Origin: an uncultured Flavobacteriaceae bacterium
GTDB lineage: Bacteria; Bacteroidota; Bacteroidia; Flavobacteriales; Flavobacteriaceae
Length of the DNA stretch: 64,000 nt
Assembly (NCBI GenBank): GCA_947500435.1
Contig: CANMRV010000001.1
Coordinates: forward strand, 558,001-622,000
Direction of reading: 5' to 3'
The notes under the pieces were generated by a model. It was not told the DNA's origin and made no database searches. It saw only the letters and a program-made list of their open reading frames with translations. Positions 56,018 through 64,000 of the stretch are shown here, piece after piece (positions within the stretch are counted from its first letter, which is position 1; each line of letters opens with the position of its first letter). The position numbers and the translations under genes were made by a program.

Positions 56018-56057
56018 GCGGTAAGATTTTCATAGAGATCTTACCGCTATGTTTTTA
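56018..56057 (+). terminator. Terminator after the SusC/SusD pair
   Basis: GCGGTAAGAT (56018-56027) and ATCTTACCGC (56038-56047) form a perfect 10-bp stem with a 10-base loop. The run TTTTT follows four bases after the stem, at 56052-56056. It would end or attenuate the susCD transcript, lowering expression of the genes beyond relative to the transporter. Confidence 0.8.
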
Positions 56058-56147
56058 GGGTATTTCCGGGTATAAATATTGATTACAATCGTTAGGCATT
56101 CCATGGAAAACTCCGTATTTTAGATATATACCATTACAGAATAATTA

Positions 56148-59100
56148 ATGCAGAATATGTCCTTGCAACTCAAGCGTTTTTCCAGTCAAAAATTTACGGG
56201 AATTACCGTCCTATTTCTGATGCTATTTCTATTTTCTTGCAAGAAGACATCCAGTGAAGAAAACAAAATTAGTATTGGAAACGAACAAAAATTATTTACC
56301 GCTGTGCATAAAGATGTTTCTAAGGTTGATTTTGTCAATACGTTGGAGGAAACCTTAGAATCAAACTATTACCAATATATGTATACCTATATCGGTGGTG
56401 GAGTTGCTGTCGGTGATATCAATAATGACGGATTACTCGACTTATATTTCACTTCAAACTCATCTGAGGACAAATTGTATTTAAATCAGGGCAATTTTAG
56501 ATTTAAGGATATTACAGAGATAGCGGGTACTACCATAAATGATGGATTCAACACAGGTGTCACAATGGTGGATATCAACAATGATGAATATTTAGATATT
56601 TATGTTTCCCGTGGTGGTTGGAAAGACGAGGACAATAAATTTTCCAATCTGTTATACATCAATAATGGTGACTTAACTTTTACCGAGAAAGCCGAAGAAA
56701 TGGGCTTAGCAGATGCAAATCGTTCCATTCAGGCAACTTTCTTTGATTATGATCGAGACAACGATTTAGATGTTTATATATCCAATACTCCTGATATAAC
56801 AAGCCGAACAAAAGTTCTTGATTTAGACAAAATTCATAAAGACCCAAAAACGCTTGAATTGAAAGGAAGTGACCGCCTTTATAACAACGACGGAACGGGG
56901 CATTTTACAGATGTTTCAATCAAAGCTGGGTTACAATTCGATATCGGATTTGGGCTGAACCCTCAAGTTGGAGATTTGAATAATGATGGTTGGATGGATG
57001 TTTATGTATGCAACGATTTCAATACGCCTGATTTAGCCTATATCAATAATGGTAATGGAACTTTTACAGAGTCGCGGGATGAAGTTTTTAAACATATGTC
57101 CTTCAATAGTATGGGAAGCGATATGGCTGATATAGACAATGATGGTTTGCAAGATTTAATGACTTTGGATATGAATCCTGAGGATTATATACGCTCAAAA
57201 ACAACCATGGGCATGACCTCTATCGACCAGTTTGAATTAATGGTAAATAAAGGCTATCATCACCAGTATATGCACAACATGCTACAAATGAATAATGGTA
57301 ATGGAACTTTCAGTGAGATTGGGAATATGTCCGGTATGGCGAACACCGATTGGAGTTGGTCTCTTTTATCTGCTGATTTTGATCTCGACGGACTGAACGA
57401 TGTGTATGTAACAAATGGAGTTTATCGAGATGTTATTGATCGCGATAAAAACAATGAAATACTAGAAATTTTAAAGACGAACGGACGTAAACCAACTGCA
57501 GAGGATTTTCTAAGTTTCGCAAAAATGCTTCCACAGCAAAAACTAAATAACTACCTGTTTAAAAACAAAGGGAATCGAACTTTTGAAGATGCTACGGCAT
57601 CGTGGAGTGATACAAAACCGACGTTTTCAAATGGGGCTGTTTATGCAGACCTTGACAATGATGGTGATTTAGATATTGTCGCGAACAACATTAATGAGAA
57701 TGTGACTTTGCTCCAGAACAATACCACCAAAAGTATCGTAAAGTATTATTTGAAAGTGGAGTTTGAAGGTCCTTCAACAAATGTATTTGGGGTTGGGACC
57801 ACCGTCAATCTGTATTTCCAGGATGGATCTAAACAAACCCGACAATTGATTAATACGAGGGGCTTTCTGTCTTCTGTTCCTAATATTCTTCATTTCGGTT
57901 TAGGGGAACATATGTCAATAGACAAACTTGAGGTCATATGGCCCGACGGAAAGGTTCAAGAGTTGTTGGACGTTGACGCCAATCAGTTTCTATATATGAA
58001 TTATATATATGCAGCTCCAAGGGAACCTAAAACGCAACCAGCTACTTTATTTACAAAAGTAGATACAGATTTTAAACATGAAGACCCTTATTTTAATGAT
58101 TATAACCTACAAATATTGCTTCCGCATAAGCTTTCGCAAACAGGTCCGGCAGTTGCCAAGGCTGACATCAATAATGATGGTCTAGAAGATGTATTTCTGG
58201 GTGGTGGTCACAAGCAAGCTGGCCAGATGCTTTTAGGGCAATCGAATGGTAAGTTTCGAGAAAAAAATAATCCTGCTTTTACCTTGGATAGGCAAAGTGA
58301 AGACGTAGGCGCAGTATTTTTCGATGCAGATAATGATGGTGATGAAGATCTATATGTGGTAAGCGGCAGCTATGAATTCCAGAGTACGCCAAAGCTGCTC
58401 GTGGACCGACTTTACTTAAATGATGGTAAAGGAAATTTTTCGAAATCCTCAGATGCCTTACCACAGGTAGGTGTCGCAGGATCGGTGGTGTCACCATCGG
58501 ATTATGATAATGACGGCGACATAGATTTGTTCGTTGGGGGAAGGGTCATCACGGGAAGATACCCTCATCCGGCAAGTAGTTTATTACTAATTAACTCAAA
58601 GGGAAAATTTACAATCGGGAACGATGATTGGGCGCCCCAACTTGGTAATTTAGGTTTGGTTACGGATGCCACTTGGGTTGACATGAACAATGATAAAAAG
58701 GATGATCTTGTCCTTACAGGGGAATGGATGGGGATACAAGTTTTTCTAAATAAAAACAACAGACTAGAGAGAAGTGAAGAATATGAAAATCTAATGGATG
58801 CCGTAGGGTGGTGGAACAAACTATTAGTAGCGGATATTGACAACGATGGCGACAAAGATATCATAGCTGGTAATTTAGGTTTAAACTATAAATTTCATGC
58901 ATCCCCAGAAAAACCTTTTGAAATTTACACTTCCGATTTTGATTACAATGGAACGGAGGATATCGTATTGGCCAAGGAATATAAGGGGAAACAGGTTCCG
59001 ATTCGTGGTAAAGGATGTATGACCCAACAACTGCCACATTTAGCGCAGAAAATACCAAGTTATACTGACTTCGCAAACAAAGATTTGGAAGGTATCGTTG

Positions 59101-59531
59101 GTGAAGGTTTAGAAACAGCATTGCATTATAAAGCCACCGAATTTCGTTCTGGAATTTTTCTGAATGATGGAGAAGGTAATTTTACTTTTGAACCCTTTGA
59201 CCATAAGATGCAGCAATCGCCTATCAATAGTATTTTACTGTCTGATTTAGATGGTGACGGAATGAAGGACCTCTTATTGGCAGGAAACAACTACCAGTCC
59301 GAGGTTGAAACTACTAGAGCTGATTCAGGAATAGGGTCATTTTTAAAGGGAAATGGAAAAGGCGAATTCCAATACGTTTCCAATTTGGAATCCGGGTTTT
59401 TTGCGGATAAAGATGTTCGAAACATGATAGTTACTCAAACAGATAAACAAAAAACAGTCATTGTTGTAAACAATAATGATACTCATGATTTTTTCAGAAT
59501 CAATTCCAAAAATGTCAAAGCACTACAGTAA
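56148..59531 (+). CDS. Large FG-GAP/VCBS-repeat lipoprotein with ASPIC/UnbV domain
   Basis: This 1127-residue lipoprotein has lipobox LFSC. A start at the third codon Met, 56157, is also possible. It contains many calcium-binding beta-propeller repeats of the form DxxNDGxxD ([36 protein letters not shown]). A central ASPIC/UnbV domain lies at about residues 540-620 ([30 protein letters not shown]). Proteins of this type (CRTAC1-like) are frequent beside SusC/SusD genes in Bacteroidota and are thought to be surface proteins, possibly sugar-binding. The true role is unknown. Its stop shares a base with the next start. Confidence 0.88.
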   Translation: MQNMSLQLKRFSSQKFTGITVLFLMLFLFSCKKTSSEENKISIGNEQKLFTAVHKDVSKVDFVNTLEETLESNYYQYMYTYIGGGVAVGDINNDGLLDLYFTSNSSEDKLYLNQGNFRFKDITEIAGTTINDGFNTGVTMVDINNDEYLDIYVSRGGWKDEDNKFSNLLYINNGDLTFTEKAEEMGLADANRSIQATFFDYDRDNDLDVYISNTPDITSRTKVLDLDKIHKDPKTLELKGSDRLYNNDGTGHFTDVSIKAGLQFDIGFGLNPQVGDLNNDGWMDVYVCNDFNTPDLAYINNGNGTFTESRDEVFKHMSFNSMGSDMADIDNDGLQDLMTLDMNPEDYIRSKTTMGMTSIDQFELMVNKGYHHQYMHNMLQMNNGNGTFSEIGNMSGMANTDWSWSLLSADFDLDGLNDVYVTNGVYRDVIDRDKNNEILEILKTNGRKPTAEDFLSFAKMLPQQKLNNYLFKNKGNRTFEDATASWSDTKPTFSNGAVYADLDNDGDLDIVANNINENVTLLQNNTTKSIVKYYLKVEFEGPSTNVFGVGTTVNLYFQDGSKQTRQLINTRGFLSSVPNILHFGLGEHMSIDKLEVIWPDGKVQELLDVDANQFLYMNYIYAAPREPKTQPATLFTKVDTDFKHEDPYFNDYNLQILLPHKLSQTGPAVAKADINNDGLEDVFLGGGHKQAGQMLLGQSNGKFREKNNPAFTLDRQSEDVGAVFFDADNDGDEDLYVVSGSYEFQSTPKLLVDRLYLNDGKGNFSKSSDALPQVGVAGSVVSPSDYDNDGDIDLFVGGRVITGRYPHPASSLLLINSKGKFTIGNDDWAPQLGNLGLVTDATWVDMNNDKKDDLVLTGEWMGIQVFLNKNNRLERSEEYENLMDAVGWWNKLLVADIDNDGDKDIIAGNLGLNYKFHASPEKPFEIYTSDFDYNGTEDIVLAKEYKGKQVPIRGKGCMTQQLPHLAQKIPSYTDFANKDLEGIVGEGLETALHYKATEFRSGIFLNDGEGNFTFEPFDHKMQQSPINSILLSDLDGDGMKDLLLAGNNYQSEVETTRADSGIGSFLKGNGKGEFQYVSNLESGFFADKDVRNMIVTQTDKQKTVIVVNNNDTHDFFRINSKNVKALQ

Positions 59532-60748
59532 TGAAAAAAAGGTTCAAAGTTTTGAATGTATTGGCACTTGCGGTGCTTTTATCAGCTTGCAATACATCAA
59601 CAACAACTAAAGACAACGAAAAAATGGCTGAAAAATCCATCGAAATATCAGACCAACAAATGGACAAGCTAGGTATAACAAACAAGGAATACCTAAGCGC
59701 TGCGTCGAAACGAGCATTACAATGGCCGACTGACTTGGGCAATGAATGGTTTATTGAGTTTAGTGGTCCCCAGCCTTTAAAGGGTGATTTAGCACACGAG
59801 CCAGGTGTGGTAAGGAGAGACCCGAGTGCAATAATCAAAGAAAATGACAAGTACTATGTTTGGTATTCAAAAAGTACAGGCAAGACAGACGGTTTTGGGG
59901 GAGATATAGAAAATGAAAAGGTTTTTCCTTGGGATAGATGTGATATTTGGTATGCTACCTCAGAAGATGGAATTACTTGGAAGGAAGAAGGTTTGGCTGT
60001 TCCCCGTGGGGAAAAAGGAGCATATGACGACCGCTCCGTCTTTACTGTAGAAATCATGAACTGGGAAGATAAATACTATCTCTGTTACCAAGCTGTTAAA
60101 TCTCCTTATAATGTTCGGGTTAAAAATACGGTTGGTTTAGCTTGGGCGGACTCGCCCGATGGACCTTGGACAAAAAGCGAGGAACCCATCTTACGTCCAG
60201 CTGATAATGGAGTCTGGAAAGGTGAAGAACAAAATCGTTTTATGGTTGAAAAGAAAGGGGATTTTGATAGTCACAAAGTTCATGACCCCTGCATCCTTCC
60301 ATATAAGGGAAAGTTCTATTTGTATTACAAGGGTGAACAAATGGGCGAGGAAATCACATTTGGTGGTCGTCAGATTCGTCATGGAGTGGCAATTGCTGAC
60401 AATCCAAAAGGCCCTTATGTGAAATCCCCCTATAATCCGATTAGTAATAGTGGGCATGAAATCTGTGTATGGCCTTATAACGGAGGTATTGCCTCCCTAA
60501 TTACGACTGATGGTCCAGAAAAGAATACAATTCAATGGTCTCCTGATGGAATCAATTTTGAAATCATGTCATCAATCAAAGGAGCGTCACATGCAATTGG
60601 ATTGAACAGAACAGCGGATAATGAAAAAGAACCTACCGAAATTCTTAGATGGGGTTTGACGCATATCTATAATAATTATGATGAGCAGAGCATTATGCGC
60701 TTTACTTCTAAACGAAGAACCACTCATAAGGCCAAAGGCGTAAAATAA
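59531..60748 (+). CDS. GH117-like glycosidase, lipoprotein (copy 2)
   Basis: This 405-residue lipoprotein (lipobox LLSAC) is closer to characterised GH117 alpha-1,3-(3,6-anhydro)-L-galactosidases than copy 1. Marks are [10 protein letters not shown] (catalytic base Asp), [50 protein letters not shown] (Asp) and [12 protein letters not shown] (acid His with Glu). It would release 3,6-anhydro-L-galactose from the non-reducing end of neoagaro-type oligosaccharides. The three genes after it provide enzymes expected for the L-sugar route. Confidence 0.83.
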   Translation: MKKRFKVLNVLALAVLLSACNTSTTTKDNEKMAEKSIEISDQQMDKLGITNKEYLSAASKRALQWPTDLGNEWFIEFSGPQPLKGDLAHEPGVVRRDPSAIIKENDKYYVWYSKSTGKTDGFGGDIENEKVFPWDRCDIWYATSEDGITWKEEGLAVPRGEKGAYDDRSVFTVEIMNWEDKYYLCYQAVKSPYNVRVKNTVGLAWADSPDGPWTKSEEPILRPADNGVWKGEEQNRFMVEKKGDFDSHKVHDPCILPYKGKFYLYYKGEQMGEEITFGGRQIRHGVAIADNPKGPYVKSPYNPISNSGHEICVWPYNGGIASLITTDGPEKNTIQWSPDGINFEIMSSIKGASHAIGLNRTADNEKEPTEILRWGLTHIYNNYDEQSIMRFTSKRRTTHKAKGVK

Positions 60749-60767
60749 ATAATTCAATAAGAACAGA

Positions 60768-61784
60768 TTGAAAGCAACACTATATCAAGGAAATAAAACC
60801 TTCTCAGTTATTGAAAAAGGTGTCGATTCCCCAGAACATGGAGAAGTAAGAATAAAAGTAGCCTATTCTGGAGTATGTGGCACCGATGTACATATTTACC
60901 ATGGAATGATGGATAAGCGTGTCAATATTCCAGTTACCATCGGTCACGAAATGTCTGGTACAATTGATGCTGTAGGCGAAGGCGTTCAAGGATTCGAAAT
61001 TGGTGAAAAAGTAGTCGTCCGTCCATTGGATGACAGAGGAGTAAAACCTTCCGACAAAGGTTTCAATCATATTTGTGAGGACCTGAAATTTATAGGAATC
61101 GACAGTCCAGGTTCGATGCAACAGTACTGGAACGTTCCTGCTTTTACACTTCATAAGTTAAAAGCAGAAACAGATTTAAAATTGGCCGCTTTAATTGAGC
61201 CGTTATCTGTAGCTGTACACGATGTGCGATTGAGTGAATTGAAGGCTAATGAGACTGCCGTTGTTTTAGGTGGAGGCCCAATTGGACTTCTGGTAGCCAT
61301 GGTCGCTAAGGAAACTGGCGCCAAGGTAATTGTCTCCGAAGTCAATGAAAATAGAGTTGCAAAGGCGAAGGAATTGGGACTGAATGCCGTCAACCCTACC
61401 AAAATTGATTTGGTGGAGTATATAAAAGAACAAACCAAGAATAGAAGGGCTGATGTTGTTTTTGAAGTCGCCGGCGTTCAACCCGCATTAGATATAATGA
61501 CGGAAGTAGCAGGTATTCGAGGACGAATTCTAATGGTCGCCATACATGGCCAAAAAAGGGAAGTGGACCTTTTTAAATTCTTCTGGAAAGAACTCAAACT
61601 GATTGGAGCCCGAGTTTACGAAAAAGAGGATTATGAACGCGCCATAGAATTAATAACGGCAAATGAACTTCCTTTCGAACAAATGATTACCGATGTTCAA
61701 CCACTGAGTAATATTCAACAGGTTTTTGAAAATATCGATAACAACCCTGATGGCATGAAAGTTTTAATGGATTGTCAAGCTTAA
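60768..61784 (+). CDS. Medium-chain zinc alcohol dehydrogenase, candidate keto-deoxy-galactonate 5-dehydrogenase
   Basis: The protein has 338 residues. It starts at TTG 60768, the only usable start after an in-frame stop at 60750, and gives MKATLYQGNKTF, a normal family start. Catalytic zinc ligands are in GVCGTDVHIYHG and GHEMSG, and the NAD site is VLGGGPIGLLVAM. The structural zinc loop keeps only one Cys (HICEDL) of the usual four, so that zinc is probably absent. Relatives oxidise polyols and, as LgoD, the C5 hydroxyl of L-galactonate. Next to KduD it could oxidise 2-keto-3-deoxy-L-galactonate at C5, which is inference. Confidence 0.82.
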   Translation: MKATLYQGNKTFSVIEKGVDSPEHGEVRIKVAYSGVCGTDVHIYHGMMDKRVNIPVTIGHEMSGTIDAVGEGVQGFEIGEKVVVRPLDDRGVKPSDKGFNHICEDLKFIGIDSPGSMQQYWNVPAFTLHKLKAETDLKLAALIEPLSVAVHDVRLSELKANETAVVLGGGPIGLLVAMVAKETGAKVIVSEVNENRVAKAKELGLNAVNPTKIDLVEYIKEQTKNRRADVVFEVAGVQPALDIMTEVAGIRGRILMVAIHGQKREVDLFKFFWKELKLIGARVYEKEDYERAIELITANELPFEQMITDVQPLSNIQQVFENIDNNPDGMKVLMDCQA

Positions 61785-61835
61785 AACCCAAACAGATTTC
61801 CATCTTCATGGAAATGATAGAAAAAAGAACTATTT

Positions 61836-62606
61836 ATGAGCATATTGAATGAGTTTAGTTTAAAAGGAAAAACGGCTTTAGTCACTGGCTGCAAAAGAGG
61901 AATAGGGAAAGCAATGGCCATCGGTCTGGCAGAGGCTGGGGCTGATATAATTGGTGTTAGTGCTTCCTTGGAAGAATATGGCAGTATGGTCGAGCAAGAA
62001 GTCGAAGGATTAGGTCGAAAGTTCAAAGCCTATACCTGTGACTTTAGTAATCGCGAGGCACTATACGAATTTGTAAAACAGCTTAAGGATGACTTTCCTA
62101 AAATCGACATTCTTGTCAACAATGCAGGAACGATTCTACGAGCTCCAGCAGTTGAGCATTCCGATGAATACTGGGATAAGGTAATTGAGGTCAATCAAAC
62201 CGCTCAATTTGTTTTGACCAGGGAAATCGGAAAAGAAATGGTGTCCAGAGGCGAAGGTAAAATTGTTTTTACAGCTTCTCTCTTAACTTTTCAGGGTGGA
62301 ATCACAGTTCCTGGCTACGCTGCCAGTAAAGGCGCCATTGGTCAAATGACCATGGCCTTTGCAAACGAATGGGCAGGTAAAGGGGTTAACGTAAATGCAA
62401 TTGCACCAGGTTATATCAGTACAGATAACACCGAAGCTTTGAGAAATAATCCTGAACGGAATGATTCTATTTTAGCTCGGATTCCAGCAGGCAGATGGGG
62501 CCAACCTGAAGATTTTAAAGGTCCTATTGTTTTCCTTTGTTCGGAAGCTTCCAATTACATGCACGGCGGGACGATGCTGGTCGATGGTGGCTGGATGGGA
62601 CGTTAA
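61836..62606 (+). CDS. kduD: KduD-like short-chain dehydrogenase
   Basis: The protein has 256 residues. It has the SDR cofactor loop TGCKRGIGKAMA, NNAGTI, the catalytic Tyr and Lys in YAASKGAIGQM, and the C-terminal GGTMLVDGGWMGR typical of 2-deoxy-D-gluconate 3-dehydrogenase/KduD. KduD interconverts 2,5-diketo-3-deoxygluconate and 2-keto-3-deoxygluconate. No uronate-producing lyase or KduI is present in the window, so a role in converting the L-galactonate intermediate to KDG is more likely here. Confidence 0.87.
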   Translation: MSILNEFSLKGKTALVTGCKRGIGKAMAIGLAEAGADIIGVSASLEEYGSMVEQEVEGLGRKFKAYTCDFSNREALYEFVKQLKDDFPKIDILVNNAGTILRAPAVEHSDEYWDKVIEVNQTAQFVLTREIGKEMVSRGEGKIVFTASLLTFQGGITVPGYAASKGAIGQMTMAFANEWAGKGVNVNAIAPGYISTDNTEALRNNPERNDSILARIPAGRWGQPEDFKGPIVFLCSEASNYMHGGTMLVDGGWMGR

Positions 62607-62612
62607 GAGTTT

Positions 62613-62630
62613 CCCTCCTAATAAGGAGGG
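62613..62630. repeat. Inverted repeat CCCTCCT/AGGAGGG
   Basis: CCCTCCT (62613-62619) and AGGAGGG (62624-62630) form a 7-bp stem with loop AATA, followed by ATCAAGGGAGGTG. The same core is at 2677-2691. It lies in the 77-base gap between kduD and the aldehyde dehydrogenase and is either a weak terminator or a dispersed intergenic repeat. Confidence 0.55.
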
Positions 62631-62683
62631 ATCAAGGGAGGTGTGAAACCCAAAGATTAATTAATAAAGCAACTCGAATACTT

Positions 62684-64000
62684 ATGCTCGCCACAGACTA
62701 TAAATTATACATCAACGGAAGCTGGGTAGATTCCGAAACGGGAAACACCGATACTGTTCTAAATCCGGCTAATGAAGAATCAGTCGGTACGGTTCAAAAT
62801 GCTTCTGCATCCGATGCTATCAGCGCTTTAAAAGCAGCAGAAAAAGCACAAGTTTCTTGGCGTAGACTTCCCGCAAGAACAAGAGCAGATAAACTTCGAG
62901 CCTTCTGTGCAGAGATTCGAAAAAATAGTGGGGAGCTTGCCAAGCTAATTACTTCCGAACAAGGAAAATTGTTAAAGGTGGCTCAATTTGAAGTTGAGGT
63001 TACCTGTACATTTATCGAATACGCTTGCGAATGGGCAAGACAGATAGAGGGCGATATAGTTCCATCGGATAATCCTAATGAACAAATATGGATTAATAAA
63101 GTACCCAAAGGAGTTGTGGTTGCGATTACAGCATGGAATTTTCCCTTAGCATTAGCTGGAAGAAAATTGGGCCCGGCACTAGTTACTGGAAATACTGTAG
63201 TTCTAAAACCTACTCCAGATGCACCACTTTCGACACTTGCACTTTGTGATTTGGCTAAAAAAACTGGGATTCCGGATGGGGTAATCAACATGGTAACTGG
63301 TGGTGTAGAAGTTGGGAGAACCCTCGTAGAAAGTCCCATTACTAAAATGGTAACCATGACCGGCAGCACTCCAACAGGACAGGCCATCATGAAATCGGCT
63401 TCAACCAATCTCACACATGTTCAATTGGAACTAGGGGGAAAAGCCCCATGTATCATTTTCGAAGATGCTGATTTAGATATGGCCGTTGCAGGAGCATTAC
63501 ATTCCCGTTTTGACAATGCGGGACAAGTATGTACTTGCAATGAACGGATGTATGTGCATGAAGCCATATATGATGTCTTTATGGATCAATTTCTTGGAAA
63601 AGTAAAGGAGCTCAAACTAGCTGACCCAACGGATTTTTCAACCGACATAGGTCCGCTAACGACGAAAGCATCCCTAGAACGTATTGAAAAGATAGTTGCT
63701 GATACGGTTCACGAAGGTGGAAAAGTATTGGTCGGGGGAAAAAGACCAACTGGGGAACAATTTGAAAAAGGATATTGGTTCGAGCCAACTATAATTGCTG
63801 ATTGTACCCAGGAAATGAAAATTGTTCATGAAGAAATCTTTGGACCTGTTCTTCCAATAATCAAGTTTAGAAATTTTGAAGAAGTTATCGGATATGCGAA
63901 CGATTCCGAGTTCGGTTTGGCAGCTATGGTTTTCACCAATGACATGAATAAAATTATGCGGTTGAATGATGAATTGGAATTTGGGGAAATCTATGTCAAC
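62684..64000 (+). CDS. AldA-like aldehyde dehydrogenase, 3' end cut by window edge
   Basis: The frame is open from ATG 62684 to the last base (439 codons), and about 40 more residues are expected outside. It begins MLATDYKLYINGSWVDSETG. It has VQLELGGKAPCI with the base Glu and DNAGQVCTCNERMYV with the nucleophile Cys, the CxC pattern also seen in E. coli AldA (lactaldehyde/glycolaldehyde dehydrogenase). Together with GH117, the alcohol dehydrogenase and KduD it could be the L-anhydrogalactose dehydrogenase. Lactaldehyde or another aldehyde remains possible. Confidence 0.87.
   Translation, partial: MLATDYKLYINGSWVDSETGNTDTVLNPANEESVGTVQNASASDAISALKAAEKAQVSWRRLPARTRADKLRAFCAEIRKNSGELAKLITSEQGKLLKVAQFEVEVTCTFIEYACEWARQIEGDIVPSDNPNEQIWINKVPKGVVVAITAWNFPLALAGRKLGPALVTGNTVVLKPTPDAPLSTLALCDLAKKTGIPDGVINMVTGGVEVGRTLVESPITKMVTMTGSTPTGQAIMKSASTNLTHVQLELGGKAPCIIFEDADLDMAVAGALHSRFDNAGQVCTCNERMYVHEAIYDVFMDQFLGKVKELKLADPTDFSTDIGPLTTKASLERIEKIVADTVHEGGKVLVGGKRPTGEQFEKGYWFEPTIIADCTQEMKIVHEEIFGPVLPIIKFRNFEEVIGYANDSEFGLAAMVFTNDMNKIMRLNDELEFGEIYVN

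Noticed and set aside
61836..62606. Uronate (alginate, pectin or ulvan) catabolism suggested by KduD
   Set aside because: No polysaccharide lyase, GH88/GH105, KduI or uronate isomerase is visible in the window. The neighbours fit anhydrogalactose better.
18578..64000. Mobile element, integrase or prophage driving transfer of the locus
   Set aside because: No transposase, integrase, terminal inverted repeat or tRNA 3'-end copy was seen in the window.

Overview
The window looks like a chromosomal segment of a marine Flavobacteriaceae species (Bacteroidota). This rests on AT-rich DNA, promoters of the TTG/TAnnTTTG type, many lipoprotein signal peptides ending in SC/GC, a type IX secretion C-terminal signal, a SusC/SusD pair, and flavobacterial gene order around rsmA, mgtE, serS, ribF and prs. 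The genus cannot be fixed from the sequence.

Positions 1-18600 are mostly conserved core. Mainly on the minus strand they hold a DUF1801 fragment, a DUF4199 membrane protein, a membrane-anchored LuxR-type regulator, a 2-hydroxyacid dehydrogenase, a cupin, mgtE, rsmA (ksgA), DUF4286, a TPR protein, serS, an HTTM protein and ribF. On the plus strand there is a secreted hypothetical gene with a probable frameshift, a type IX-secreted metalloprotease and a lipoprotein. The minus-strand group pth, rplY and prs follows. The core ends at a tRNA-Leu(CAA) with its own promoter and a strong terminator.

Positions 18800-64000 form one very long plus-strand polysaccharide utilisation locus that runs off the window. 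It encodes five S1-type sulfatases, a GH16 endo-enzyme, GH127, GH2, a GH78-like six-hairpin enzyme and two GH117-like enzymes. It also encodes a SusC/SusD pair, an FG-GAP/UnbV lipoprotein, MFS and GntP permeases and an AraC regulator. Two sets of cytoplasmic sugar-acid enzymes are present. The first is an enolase-superfamily cycloisomerase, an aldehyde dehydrogenase, a KDPG-type aldolase and a KDG-type kinase. The second, after the second GH117-like gene, is a zinc alcohol dehydrogenase, a KduD-like reductase and an AldA-like aldehyde dehydrogenase.

The best reading is a locus for a sulfated red-algal galactan containing 3,6-anhydrogalactose. The outer-membrane complex imports oligosaccharides, lipoprotein sulfatases and glycosidases trim them, and the anhydro-sugar is oxidised, isomerised, phosphorylated and cleaved to pyruvate and a triose phosphate. 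The enzyme set fits the D-anhydrogalactose (carrageenan, DauABCD-type) route and also contains what the L-anhydrogalactose (agar/porphyran) route needs, so a mixed or hybrid galactan is possible. The least explained parts are a secreted FAD oxidoreductase coupled to a protein with a covalent-FMN (DAVSGAT) motif, a sulfatase with CSVAR instead of CxPxR, and a 21-bp-spaced direct repeat upstream of susC.
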